NCBI GenBank assembly: GCA_035513275.1
Contig: DATKCJ010000129.1
Coordinates: forward strand, 1 to 9,276
Length of the DNA: 9,276 bases
Source of the DNA: DATKCJ01 sp035513275
GTDB lineage: Bacteria; Verrucomicrobiota; Verrucomicrobiia; Opitutales; Opitutaceae
Direction of reading: 5' to 3'
A program made the translations under genes and the position numbers. This document shows, in pieces, positions 1-5,905 of this stretch. How positions within the stretch are numbered: position 1 is the stretch's first letter; the number at the start of each line of letters is the position of its first letter. The notes below the pieces were generated by a model. That model worked only from the letters and a program-made list of their open reading frames with translations, had not been told where the DNA came from and ran no database searches.

Positions 1-636
1 GTGCTCTTCGCGGTCGCGAACAAGTTCACGACCGCCGCCAACGCGATTTTCCTGCAATACACGGCGCCGATCTACATCGCGCTCCTCTCCTTTTGGATCC
101 TTGGCGAGCGGACTCGCCGTGCCGACTGGATCACCATTGCCATCGCGATCGCTGGCATGGCGCTGTTCTTCATCGAGGAGCTCACGTTTGCCGGCATATT
201 CGGAAACACCATCGCGATCGCCAGCGGCGTGGCCTTCGCCGTGATGGCGCTGCTCCTTCGAAAGCAGAAGGATGGCTCGCCGATCGAGTCGATCATCCTG
301 GGAAACTTGCTCGCGGGCGCGATCGGCCTGCCGTTCATGCTGACCTCGGCGCCGCCGGACGCTGCAAGCATCGGCGCGCTGTTCGTCCTCGGCATCTTCC
401 AACTTGGGCTGCCCTACCTGCTCTACGCTTACTCGATCAAGCGCGTCACCGCGCTCGAGGCCGTGCTGATTCCCGTGATCGAGCCGGTACTCAACCCCGT
501 CTGGGTCTTGATCTTCCTCGGCGAGCGGCCCGGACCGCTCGCGCTTCTCGGAGGCGCGATCGTGCTCGGTGCGGTAGTCTTTCGCGCGTTGCTCGCGCTG
601 CGCGCTGGGAAGGTCAGGCCGGTCGCAGTGCGATGA
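1..636 (+). CDS. DMT superfamily permease, EamA domain (5' end outside the window)
   Basis: This is the C-terminal 211 residues of a drug/metabolite-transporter family inner-membrane protein. EamA permeases are usually about 290-300 residues with ten helices in two EamA repeats, so roughly 80 N-terminal residues lie upstream. The GTG at base 1 is probably just an internal Val codon. The visible part begins near the end of repeat 1: a helix with QYTAPIYIALLSFWILGE, the typical repeat-ending GE, then TRRADWITIAIAIAGMALFF. Repeat 2 follows and ends in ALEAVLIPVIEPVLNPVWV and FLGERPGPLALLGGAIVLGA, the classic EamA C-terminal signature. The basic tail (RAGKVRPVAVR) should be cytoplasmic by the positive-inside rule. 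The stop overlaps the next start as ATGA, suggesting co-translation with the hydrolase. The substrate cannot be told from sequence; family members export amino acids, metabolites or drugs. Confidence 0.88.
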   Translation: MLFAVANKFTTAANAIFLQYTAPIYIALLSFWILGERTRRADWITIAIAIAGMALFFIEELTFAGIFGNTIAIASGVAFAVMALLLRKQKDGSPIESIILGNLLAGAIGLPFMLTSAPPDAASIGALFVLGIFQLGLPYLLYAYSIKRVTALEAVLIPVIEPVLNPVWVLIFLGERPGPLALLGGAIVLGAVVFRALLALRAGKVRPVAVR

Positions 637-1337
637 ACGCAGAACTCACCAACGACAAGCGCGAGGTGGTCATCCTTCTACATGGCGTCTCGCTCAACCG
701 CTGGTTCATGCGGCCGATCGCGCGACGCCTCGAGGCCGCCGGATACGATGTGTTGAATCTCGCCTACCCGTCCCGTCGCGTGCCGTTGGAGAAGCTCGCT
801 GCGGACTGGCTGCCAGCGCAGCTCATGAAAAGTGGAATCCAGTCGGCACAACGCGTAAGTTTCGTCGCGCATTCCATGGGCTCTTTGCTTGTCCGGCATT
901 ACGTGGAGCATTCGTGCCCAAAATCTCTGGGCCGCGTCGTTTTCATCGCCCCGCCGAACTGTGGCGCCGAGCTCGCAGATTCAGGTCAGCCGAAATGGCT
1001 CTTCAAGGCCGTGATCGGCATCAATCTCCAAGCGCTCGGCATGTCTGACGATGCGTTCTGGCGGAGGCTGCCACCACGCGTCCACTATCCGGTCGGCACG
1101 ATCGCCGGCACTGGACACGGGAACCCCTTCGGGCGGAGGTTGCCCAATCCGAACGACGGCACGGTCACGGTCGAGTCGACGCGACTCGAAGGCGCAACCG
1201 ACTCGCTCGAACTGCCTTGGTCCCACACGGCGATTCTTTTTCACAAGCGCACGGCAGATGAGGCGCTGCACTTCTTGAGACACGGCCGGTTCGATCACGG
1301 CGACCCGGCATCCGATGCCGGCAGATCAATCCACTGA
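633..1337 (+). CDS. Alpha/beta-hydrolase (lipase/esterase-like)
   Basis: This encodes a 234-residue predicted serine hydrolase of the alpha/beta fold. The N-terminus has beta strand EVVILLHG (residues 11-18), where HG forms the usual oxyanion-hole region. The nucleophile elbow is AHSMG (79-83), placing the catalytic serine at Ser81. A late NDG segment gives Asp175, and WSHT gives His198, completing a plausible Ser-Asp-His triad in the right order. The pattern DGTVTVEST followed by SHT resembles PGAP1-like/lipase-type hydrolases that act on acyl esters; the real substrate is unknown. There is no signal peptide, so it is probably cytoplasmic. The start is the ATG at 633, which overlaps the stop of the upstream permease (ATGA). 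The same frame stays open far upstream, but that part is antisense-like, Arg-rich shadow sequence inside the permease gene. The 3' end overlaps the convergent permease gene by 12 bp. Confidence 0.85.
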   Translation: MNAELTNDKREVVILLHGVSLNRWFMRPIARRLEAAGYDVLNLAYPSRRVPLEKLAADWLPAQLMKSGIQSAQRVSFVAHSMGSLLVRHYVEHSCPKSLGRVVFIAPPNCGAELADSGQPKWLFKAVIGINLQALGMSDDAFWRRLPPRVHYPVGTIAGTGHGNPFGRRLPNPNDGTVTVESTRLEGATDSLELPWSHTAILFHKRTADEALHFLRHGRFDHGDPASDAGRSIH

Positions 1338-2309
1338 CATCCCCGGCGGCGGCGGGCGCGGCTTGCGCAGCACGATCATGAGGTTCGCGGCGGTGATGAG
1401 CGCTCCGCCGGCCACAATGTGCCATGTGAGCTCCTCGTTGGCGTAACGGGCGCCGGTCAGCGCGCTGATGAGTCCGGGCAAGAACAACGCGAGCAGGGCA
1501 ACAGACACCGGCTCGAGGCAGTAGATGAGCCCGGCTTCCGTGGATGTGATGTGCGGCTGCCAGCGGTTCATGGCGACGAAGCAAAACAACGTGCAGACGA
1601 TCGCGAGCACGAGCGTGAGCCCGAGCCAGCCCGGATCAGTCCACGGCACGAGCAACGCCGACACTTCCGGCGCGAGCACAGCGGCGGCGGCGGTTGCCAC
1701 GACGGCGAGCCAGGCAAACATCACGAACGTCATTCGCAACGGATCGTTGGCCGCGAATCGCGGGCGCTCGATCCAGAGGATCTGCCCGGTGAAAAAGACC
1801 GAGCCGAGAAGCGTCTCGATCTCTCCCCGCCCGAGTCGCAGTTCGCCGAAGTCGATTCGCGCGAGGATTCCGATGCCGACGAGCACGAGCCCGCACGCAG
1901 CTATCACGATCAACCTCGGCCAGCGGCGCCATTTCACGGCGAAGTAGATCGGAATCAGCACGACATACACCTGCGTGAGGAATGCGGACACCGACGCACT
2001 TGTGTGCTGGAGCCCGTCGACCTGAAAGAATAGCCCGAGCGTTAGGAAGAACGCGATCCCCGTGCCCTGTCTGACCTCCAACCGCGTGATCCCGCTCAGT
2101 TTCGGTCCGATGAACGCAGCAAGAATCACCACGGCGATGATGAACCGCGGCGCGACCGACCACGCCGTGATGAACCATGAGCCACCGCCCGGGACGAGCT
2201 GCTCGTGGATCAGCGCGATCGCCTTGAGCATCGGGAAGCTGAAGCCCCAGAGCAAGGCGGTCACCGTGAGCATCGTGAGTGCCCGGGCGCGCAGTGGGTT
2301 CGGGTTCAT
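1326..2309 (-). CDS. DMT superfamily permease, EamA domain
   Basis: This is a complete 327-residue EamA/DMT inner-membrane permease with about ten hydrophobic segments. The first helix (LTVTALLWGFSFPMLKAI) has the WG-x-x-F/P pattern typical of EamA repeat 1. Repeat 2 begins near ETLLGSVFFTGQILWIERPRF, and the last helices include LIYCLEPVSVALLALFLPG, the usual E/D-P-V motif near the end. The proline-rich cytoplasmic tail is RKPRPPPPGMSVD. I chose the ATG at 2309 because the hydrophobic core starts a dozen residues later, as is usual in the family. The frame is open to a GTG at 2432, but that would add 41 non-hydrophobic residues and run into the divergent polyphosphate kinase gene. No good Shine-Dalgarno is visible before 2309. 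The substrate is unknown. It is a second DMT protein, convergent with the first permease/hydrolase pair. Confidence 0.87.
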   Translation of the reverse strand: MNPNPLRARALTMLTVTALLWGFSFPMLKAIALIHEQLVPGGGSWFITAWSVAPRFIIAVVILAAFIGPKLSGITRLEVRQGTGIAFFLTLGLFFQVDGLQHTSASVSAFLTQVYVVLIPIYFAVKWRRWPRLIVIAACGLVLVGIGILARIDFGELRLGRGEIETLLGSVFFTGQILWIERPRFAANDPLRMTFVMFAWLAVVATAAAAVLAPEVSALLVPWTDPGWLGLTLVLAIVCTLFCFVAMNRWQPHITSTEAGLIYCLEPVSVALLALFLPGLISALTGARYANEELTWHIVAGGALITAANLMIVLRKPRPPPPGMSVD

Positions 2310-2344
2310 GGAACCGGCGAGGATGCCCGCGTGCCCCTGCGGCT

Positions 2345-3880
2345 GTGAAGCAAAAAGCCGGCTCTGGACAACGCTCGCCTCCGGGGCCACAAAGCCTCGC
2401 CTTGCCAGCGCGCCCGAAAACCCCGAAGCCACACAAGATCGCGGTCCAGGACCTGCGGGCGAGCCTCGTGCAGGCCCAGGTCGAGCATCTCGCAGCGGAT
2501 TTCCCGGTGATCGTAATGATCGCCGGGTTCGACGCCGCCGGAAAAGGCGAGGTACTCCAGGTTCTCAACGAGTGGCTCGATCCGCGTCATCTGGAGACGA
2601 TCGCGTTCAACACTCCGTCCGACGAGGAGCGCGAGCGTCCGCCTTTTTGGCGCTACTGGCGTCACCTGCCCGCGCGCGGGAATATCGGCATCTTCATGAG
2701 CGCGTGGAACACGGTCGCGCTTGCCGAGGAAGCCTTCGCCAAGTCGCGCCCGAAGCGGTTCGCGCGTGCGATATCGCACATCGCGAACTTCGAGAAGATG
2801 CTCGTCGACGACGGCGCCCTGATCGTGAAGGTCTGGCTCTACCTCTCGCGCAAGACCCAGCGCAAGCGGCTGCTCAAGCTAGAGCAGGATCCCAAGACCC
2901 GCTGGCGCGTCTCGCCCGACGACTGGAAACACAACGCCGCGCACGACCGACTCGACGCGCTCTCGCGCGAGCTCATGAAGGCAACCGACCAGCCTGGCGC
3001 GCGCTGGACGGTGATAGACTCCGAGCACCCGCGCACGCGCGATCTGGCCGTCGGCCATGCGATCCTTTCGCAACTGCGGCAGCATCTGGCGCATCGCGCT
3101 CCCGCGAAGAAGCCCGCAGCGACTGCATCGCGAGCGACACCCGTGCCGCTTGTTGCTTTGGGCCGAAAGCTTCTCGAGCAGGTCGACTTGTCAAAGAAAC
3201 TTGCGAGCACCGCCTACAAGGCGCGACTGCACGAGGATCTCGGCAACTTCAACAGACTCGCATGGGAAGCAGAGAGAACGGCGCGCTCGATCGTGTTTGT
3301 TTTCGAGGGCTGGGATGCAGCGGGCAAAGGCGGCGCGATCCGCCGGCTGATCTCCGCGGTCGATCCGCGTTTCTACGGTGTCGTTCCGATCGGCAAGCCG
3401 ACCGATGAGGAGAAAGCGCACCACTACCTGTGGCGCTTCTGGCGTCACCTCCCGCGCGACGGGATGGTGACGGTGTTCGATCGCTCGTGGTATGGTCGCG
3501 TGCTCGTCGAGCGTATCGAGGGATTTTGCACCGAGCCGGAGTGGCGGCGCGCGTTCGAGGAGATCAACGAGTTCGAGCGGCAGCTCACCGAGCACGGCGC
3601 GATCCTCGTGAAGTTCTGGCTGCACGTCTCAAAGGCCGAGCAACTGAAGCGCTTCAAGGCACGCGAAGCTGTCGCCTACAAGAGGCACAAGATAAACACC
3701 GAGGACTGGCGCAACCGCGACCGTTGGGAATCCTACGAGACGTGCCTCGGTGACATGGTTTCCCTCACGAGCACGGAGTTTGCACCGTGGCACCTCATTC
3801 CGGCGAACGACAAGCGTCACGCGCGCGCCGAGGTGCTGCGCACGGCCTGTCGCACGATCGAGACCGCGCTCGACGCGTAG
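2345..3880 (+). CDS. pap: Two-domain PPK2-family polyphosphate:AMP phosphotransferase
   Basis: This encodes a tandem PPK2-domain protein of 511 residues from the GTG at 2345, close to the roughly 500 residues of two-domain Pap enzymes. These transfer phosphate from polyphosphate to AMP, giving ADP, in the cytoplasm. Domain 1 spans about residues 40-250 and domain 2 about 285-510. Domain 2 is complete: Walker A GWDAAGKG (322-329), WRFWRHLPRDG, FDRSWYGR with Asp379, and a lid ending in HKINTEDWRNRDRW, typical of the AMP-using class. Domain 1 keeps GFDAAGKG (61-68) and FWRYWRHLPARG, but has FMSAWNT (117-123) where domain 2 has FDRSWYG. The Walker B-type Asp is thus lost, so this domain is probably structural. 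The start is uncertain: GTG 2279 would overlap the divergent permease, GTG 2345 clears it, and TTG 2402 lies just before the conserved domain. None has a convincing Shine-Dalgarno. Confidence 0.88.
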   Translation: MKQKAGSGQRSPPGPQSLALPARPKTPKPHKIAVQDLRASLVQAQVEHLAADFPVIVMIAGFDAAGKGEVLQVLNEWLDPRHLETIAFNTPSDEERERPPFWRYWRHLPARGNIGIFMSAWNTVALAEEAFAKSRPKRFARAISHIANFEKMLVDDGALIVKVWLYLSRKTQRKRLLKLEQDPKTRWRVSPDDWKHNAAHDRLDALSRELMKATDQPGARWTVIDSEHPRTRDLAVGHAILSQLRQHLAHRAPAKKPAATASRATPVPLVALGRKLLEQVDLSKKLASTAYKARLHEDLGNFNRLAWEAERTARSIVFVFEGWDAAGKGGAIRRLISAVDPRFYGVVPIGKPTDEEKAHHYLWRFWRHLPRDGMVTVFDRSWYGRVLVERIEGFCTEPEWRRAFEEINEFERQLTEHGAILVKFWLHVSKAEQLKRFKAREAVAYKRHKINTEDWRNRDRWESYETCLGDMVSLTSTEFAPWHLIPANDKRHARAEVLRTACRTIETALDA

Positions 3881-3954
3881 CGAACGCGCTCTGCGCGGAA
3901 TGCTGGATGCAAGTGAAGGTGGCTCCGAGGTTGAGCCCGTTCGGCTGGGTCTCG

Positions 3955-3998
3955 CACAAAAACAAAAAGGGCGCCGGCGGAAAATCCGCGGCGCCCTT
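3955..3998 (-). terminator. Rho-independent terminator of the SWIB-domain gene
   Basis: On the minus strand, about 20 bases past the SWIB stop codon, an 8-bp GC-rich stem pairs 3969-3976 with 3989-3996. It continues, after one bulged base, into a 4-bp inner stem around an AAA/TTT loop, with two further A-T pairs at the base. It is followed on the minus strand by a T-rich run (TTTTTGTTTTTG), the classic intrinsic terminator layout. The plus-strand side has no T-tract (CTTGGTGCG), so it probably terminates only minus-strand transcription. The convergent polyphosphate phosphotransferase gene has no terminator of its own in 3881-3954. Confidence 0.9.
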
Positions 3999-4018
3999 GG
4001 TGCGTTGATCGAAGTTGG

Positions 4019-4288
4019 TTAGCTGACGTGACCCGAGACGAGCTTGGTCATCTCGAACATGCTGACGGACTTCTTGCCGTTGAAGACAGCCTTGAGCTTG
4101 TCGTCGGCAATGATCATCCGCTTGTTCTTCTGGTCCTGGAGATTGTTCTTCTTGATGTAAGCCCAGAGCTTCTTGGTGAGCTCGGTGCGAGGAAGCGGTT
4201 TGGCACCGACAACCGCGGCGAGCGCGTCGTCAGGAGTAACCGGTTTCATGAAAGCAGCGTTTGGTTTGCGGGCAGATTTTTTTGCCAT
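4019..4288 (-). CDS. SWIB/MDM2-domain protein
   Basis: This is a small protein of 89 residues consisting of a basic N-terminal tail (MAKKSARKPNAAFMKP) and one SWIB domain (about residues 17-89). Recognisable SWIB features are the PLPRTELTKKLWAYIKKNNL helix, the DQKNKRMIIADDKLKAVF segment and the final MFEMTKLVSGHV helix. The SWIB fold is best known from eukaryotic SWI/SNF (BAF60) and MDM2. Stand-alone bacterial versions occur in Chlamydiae and various environmental phyla, where they are suspected to be chromatin or nucleoid associated; the function here is inferred only. I chose the ATG at 4288 because GGAGG (plus-strand 4297-4301) lies 8 bases before it. The ATG at 4303 would put that Shine-Dalgarno inside the coding region. 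The gene has its own intrinsic terminator and is divergent from the RRM gene. Confidence 0.9.
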   Translation of the reverse strand: MAKKSARKPNAAFMKPVTPDDALAAVVGAKPLPRTELTKKLWAYIKKNNLQDQKNKRMIIADDKLKAVFNGKKSVSMFEMTKLVSGHVS

Positions 4289-4624
4289 AGGTGATTCCTC
4301 CATAGCACTGGCACATGCCTTGGCAAACCCTTTTTAGAGCGTGAGTAGCGCACCTTTTCAGAGGGAAGCTGCGGGAGTCGCGCGCGATACGGGAACTAGA
4401 AGCGACCGGCGACTCCGCGTTGTGGATACGGCGCGCCCCGGGTCTCTTGAAGCGTCGTGCAAACTGTTGACACTGCGAGCCTTGGAATCCGCTTGCCTCA
4501 ACCTCCCCTCCGTGCGACCTTCGCGCCCGACGGTGCAGCGATTCCAAAACTGGTGGGTCGTCAGGTGAGCGATCGTTCGGTGATGATTTGAAACCCGGTG
4601 GTCGGGAACGGGGAGGAAGCGCTG
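4289..4624. promoter_or_regulatory. Divergent intergenic region between SWIB and RRM genes
   Basis: This gap of about 340 bp has no convincing gene and must hold the promoters and leaders of both flanking genes. Visible elements are the SWIB Shine-Dalgarno (4297-4301, read on minus), an imperfect hairpin at 4371-4418, a perfect -35-like TTGACA at 4467-4472 (plus) and the mini-ORF Shine-Dalgarno at 4612-4616. The TTGACA has no acceptable -10 hexamer at 16-18 bases, so I do not call a promoter. The long spacing before the RRM gene would allow a long 5' UTR, as seen for cold-regulated RNA-binding protein genes in other bacteria; that is inference. Confidence 0.5.
4371..4418. repeat. Imperfect inverted repeat / possible RNA hairpin
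   Basis: GCGGGAGTCGC (4371-4381) pairs with GCGACTCCGC (4409-4418), giving 10 base pairs with one bulged G and a loop of about 27 bases. No T-tract follows on either strand, so it is not an intrinsic terminator. It could be a structured leader element or a protein-binding site. GC-rich DNA produces such pairs by chance, so confidence is modest. Confidence 0.35.
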
Positions 4625-4642
4625 ATGGCAGCCATACAATGA
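4625..4642 (+). CDS. Five-codon leader mini-ORF (MAAIQ) before the RRM gene
   Basis: The ATG at 4625 opens a five-codon reading frame, Met-Ala-Ala-Ile-Gln, ending in a TGA (4640-4642) that overlaps the RRM start codon as ATGA. The strong Shine-Dalgarno GGAGG (4612-4616) is 8 bases from this ATG, which is ideal. It is 22 bases from the RRM ATG at 4639, which is too far for direct use. This suggests that ribosomes load at the mini-ORF and reach the RRM gene by termination-reinitiation. A chance ATG is possible, and no homologue is recognised. Confidence 0.45.
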   Translation: MAAIQ

Positions 4643-4977
4643 GCACTAAACTCTACGTGGGAAACATCCCGTTCTCCACCACGTCGCAGGATCTGCAGAC
4701 CTTGTTCAGCGCACACGGACCCGTGGTCCAGGTCGAGCTGGTTTCAGACCGGTTCACCGGACGTTCACGCGGCTTCGCGTTTGTCGAGATGGCCTCGGCT
4801 GAGGATGCACAGAAAGCAATCGGCGCCATTCAAGGCACCGTGCTTGACGGTCGCACAATCACCGTCAGCGAAGCCCGTCCGCGCGAGGAGCGCCCGCCAC
4901 GCGAGTCTGGCGGTGGCGGTGGTGGCGGCCGCGATCGCGGCGATCGTGGCGACCGCGGCCCGCGCGAGCGGCGCTAG
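4639..4977 (+). CDS. RRM-domain RNA-binding protein with Gly/Arg-rich tail
   Basis: This encodes a 112-residue single-RRM protein, the usual size for bacterial RNA-binding proteins of the Rbp type. The RRM spans about residues 3-80. RNP2 is LYVGNI (5-10) and RNP1 is RGFAFVEM (44-51), with the aromatic residues at Tyr6, Phe46 and Phe48 that stack on RNA bases. The rest is a disordered basic tail with a run of seven glycines and RDRGDRGDRG repeats, like eukaryotic RGG boxes. It should bind single-stranded RNA in the cytoplasm; targets are unknown. The ATG at 4639 fits the family, which starts just before KLYVGN. The frame extends to a TTG at 4588, but that adds 17 low-complexity residues. Translation may be coupled to the mini-ORF at 4625. 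An intrinsic terminator follows. Confidence 0.92.
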   Translation: MSTKLYVGNIPFSTTSQDLQTLFSAHGPVVQVELVSDRFTGRSRGFAFVEMASAEDAQKAIGAIQGTVLDGRTITVSEARPREERPPRESGGGGGGGRDRGDRGDRGPRERR

Positions 4978-5007
4978 AGAGCCGGCACAGAACGCAGCTA
5001 CATTCAC

Positions 5008-5039
5008 GGCCGCCCGGAAACGGGCGGCCATTTAGTTTT
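5008..5039 (+). terminator. Rho-independent terminator of the RRM gene
   Basis: This is a perfect 9-bp GC-rich stem (GGCCGCCCG at 5008-5016, CGGGCGGCC at 5021-5029) closed by a GAAA loop. ATTTAGTTTT follows. It sits about 30 bases after the RRM stop codon and separates that gene from the downstream efflux operon. Confidence 0.9.
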
Positions 5040-5220
5040 CCCGCAGGATGAGTCGCTCTCACTTCGAACGTCTTGCCCGCAGAATGGAGCGGTTCAAGAC
5101 AACCGCCCCTGCCAAGGAGCCATTACGGTAACACCTGCTCACCGCGCGCCCGGACGTTCCCAGCCCGCGATCAAAACCCGGCTATGACCATATCGCTCAC
5201 TTACCATCTTGACTCATCAA
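5040..5220. other. Intergenic region upstream of the tetR operon
   Basis: I see no credible gene here. A reading frame starting at 5073 runs into tetR out of frame and has no family features. The region must carry the operon promoter. The best -35 candidate is TTGACT at 5209-5214, with a weak -10-like GACACT (5232-5237) after a 17-base spacer. CCCGCAGGATG (5040-5050) recurs with one mismatch at 5076-5086; this is too short to interpret. Confidence 0.4.
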
Positions 5221-5250
5221 TGGAAACTTTCGACACTCCTACAGTTTCCA
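5221..5250. promoter_or_regulatory. Candidate TetR operator (inverted repeat)
   Basis: TGGAAACT (5221-5228) and AGTTTCCA (5243-5250) form a perfect 8-bp inverted repeat with a 14-base spacer, ending 7 bases before the tetR start. It overlaps the position expected for the -10 element belonging to the TTGACT at 5209. This is the usual arrangement for an autorepressed TetR-family operon. The A/T-rich arms stand out in GC-rich surroundings. The 30-bp span is at the long end for a TetR dimer site, so binding is an inference. Confidence 0.5.
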
Positions 5251-5257
5251 CAGGACC

Positions 5258-5905
5258 ATGCCCACTTCAAAGAAAGCCCCAACCCGCCGCGCCTCACCGG
5301 CCGATCGCGCCCGCATACTTGATGCCGCACGGCGCGCGTTTCTCGCTCACGGATTCGCCAGCACGACGATGGACGATCTCGCCGGTGAGCTCGGCATGAG
5401 CAAGAAGACGCTCTACCGCTCGTTCAGCGGCAAGGAGGCGATGGCCGATGCGCTCGTTTTAGCCAAGATGGCGGCGGTGACCTCCGGGATCGACGCGATC
5501 ATGGCCGACCCTGCCGCCGGCTTCTCGACGCGCGCGCGTCGCGTGCTCGACCACGTGATGACGGAGCTCTCGAGCGTGAGCCCCGTCTTCCTGCGCGACC
5601 TGCAGCGCTCGATGCCGCACATCTATCGCCGAATTGAAAACGTCCGCCGGAACGTCATGCCCGAGCTTTGGAGCAGGCTCATCCGCGAAGGCCAGGCCGA
5701 GGGCCTCGTGCGCGACGACGTCGATCCCGCGTTCGCCGCCGAACTCATGCTCCATGCTGTCCAAGGAGTCCTTCAACCCGAGACGCTTCAACGTCTTCAC
5801 CTCACGCCAAAACAGGCTTTCGCAAAGACAACCAACCTGTTGCTCGCCGGTATGCTCACCGCCTCCGGACGCCGCGATCATGAAAAATCGGAACGCTCCA
5901 CTTAG
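5258..5905 (+). CDS. TetR/AcrR family transcriptional regulator
   Basis: This is a 215-residue TetR-type repressor, a normal length for the family. The N-terminal DNA-binding domain has helix 1 RARILDAARRAFLAHGF (17-33) and the helix-turn-helix TTMDDLAGELGMSKKTLYRSF (36-56), with the hallmark TLYRSF recognition helix. The C-terminal all-helical region (about 75-200) is the ligand-binding and dimerisation domain and is not diagnostic of a ligand. It is the first gene of the efflux operon and overlaps the adaptor gene by 26 bp, so it very probably controls that operon. By position it corresponds to CecR (YbiH) of the E. coli ybhGFSR locus; orthology is not proven. The ATG at 5258 has only a weak AGGA close upstream. 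A perfect inverted repeat just before the gene is the candidate operator. Confidence 0.92.
   Translation: MPTSKKAPTRRASPADRARILDAARRAFLAHGFASTTMDDLAGELGMSKKTLYRSFSGKEAMADALVLAKMAAVTSGIDAIMADPAAGFSTRARRVLDHVMTELSSVSPVFLRDLQRSMPHIYRRIENVRRNVMPELWSRLIREGQAEGLVRDDVDPAFAAELMLHAVQGVLQPETLQRLHLTPKQAFAKTTNLLLAGMLTASGRRDHEKSERST

Noticed and set aside
93..632. An upstream extension of the hydrolase frame inside the permease gene
   Set aside because: The translated stretch is Arg/His-rich and lacks any hydrolase feature; the true start at 633 directly precedes the first beta strand and overlaps the upstream stop.
1419..2033. A 204-codon plus-strand frame opposite the second permease
   Set aside because: It is highly charged, low-complexity shadow sequence. 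The minus strand carries a clear ten-helix EamA protein.
3881..3954. A possible small gene or plus-strand terminator after the phosphotransferase
   Set aside because: Open frames here are short and unlike any family; only 4-bp stems are seen and no T-tract.
4467..4472. A perfect TTGACA as a promoter for the RRM gene
   Set aside because: No acceptable -10 hexamer lies 16-18 bases downstream, so I mention it only as an element of the gap.
5040..5086. The 11-base direct repeat CCCGCAGGATG / CCCGCAGAATG
   Set aside because: There are only two copies, short and with one mismatch; such repeats are expected by chance in this base composition.
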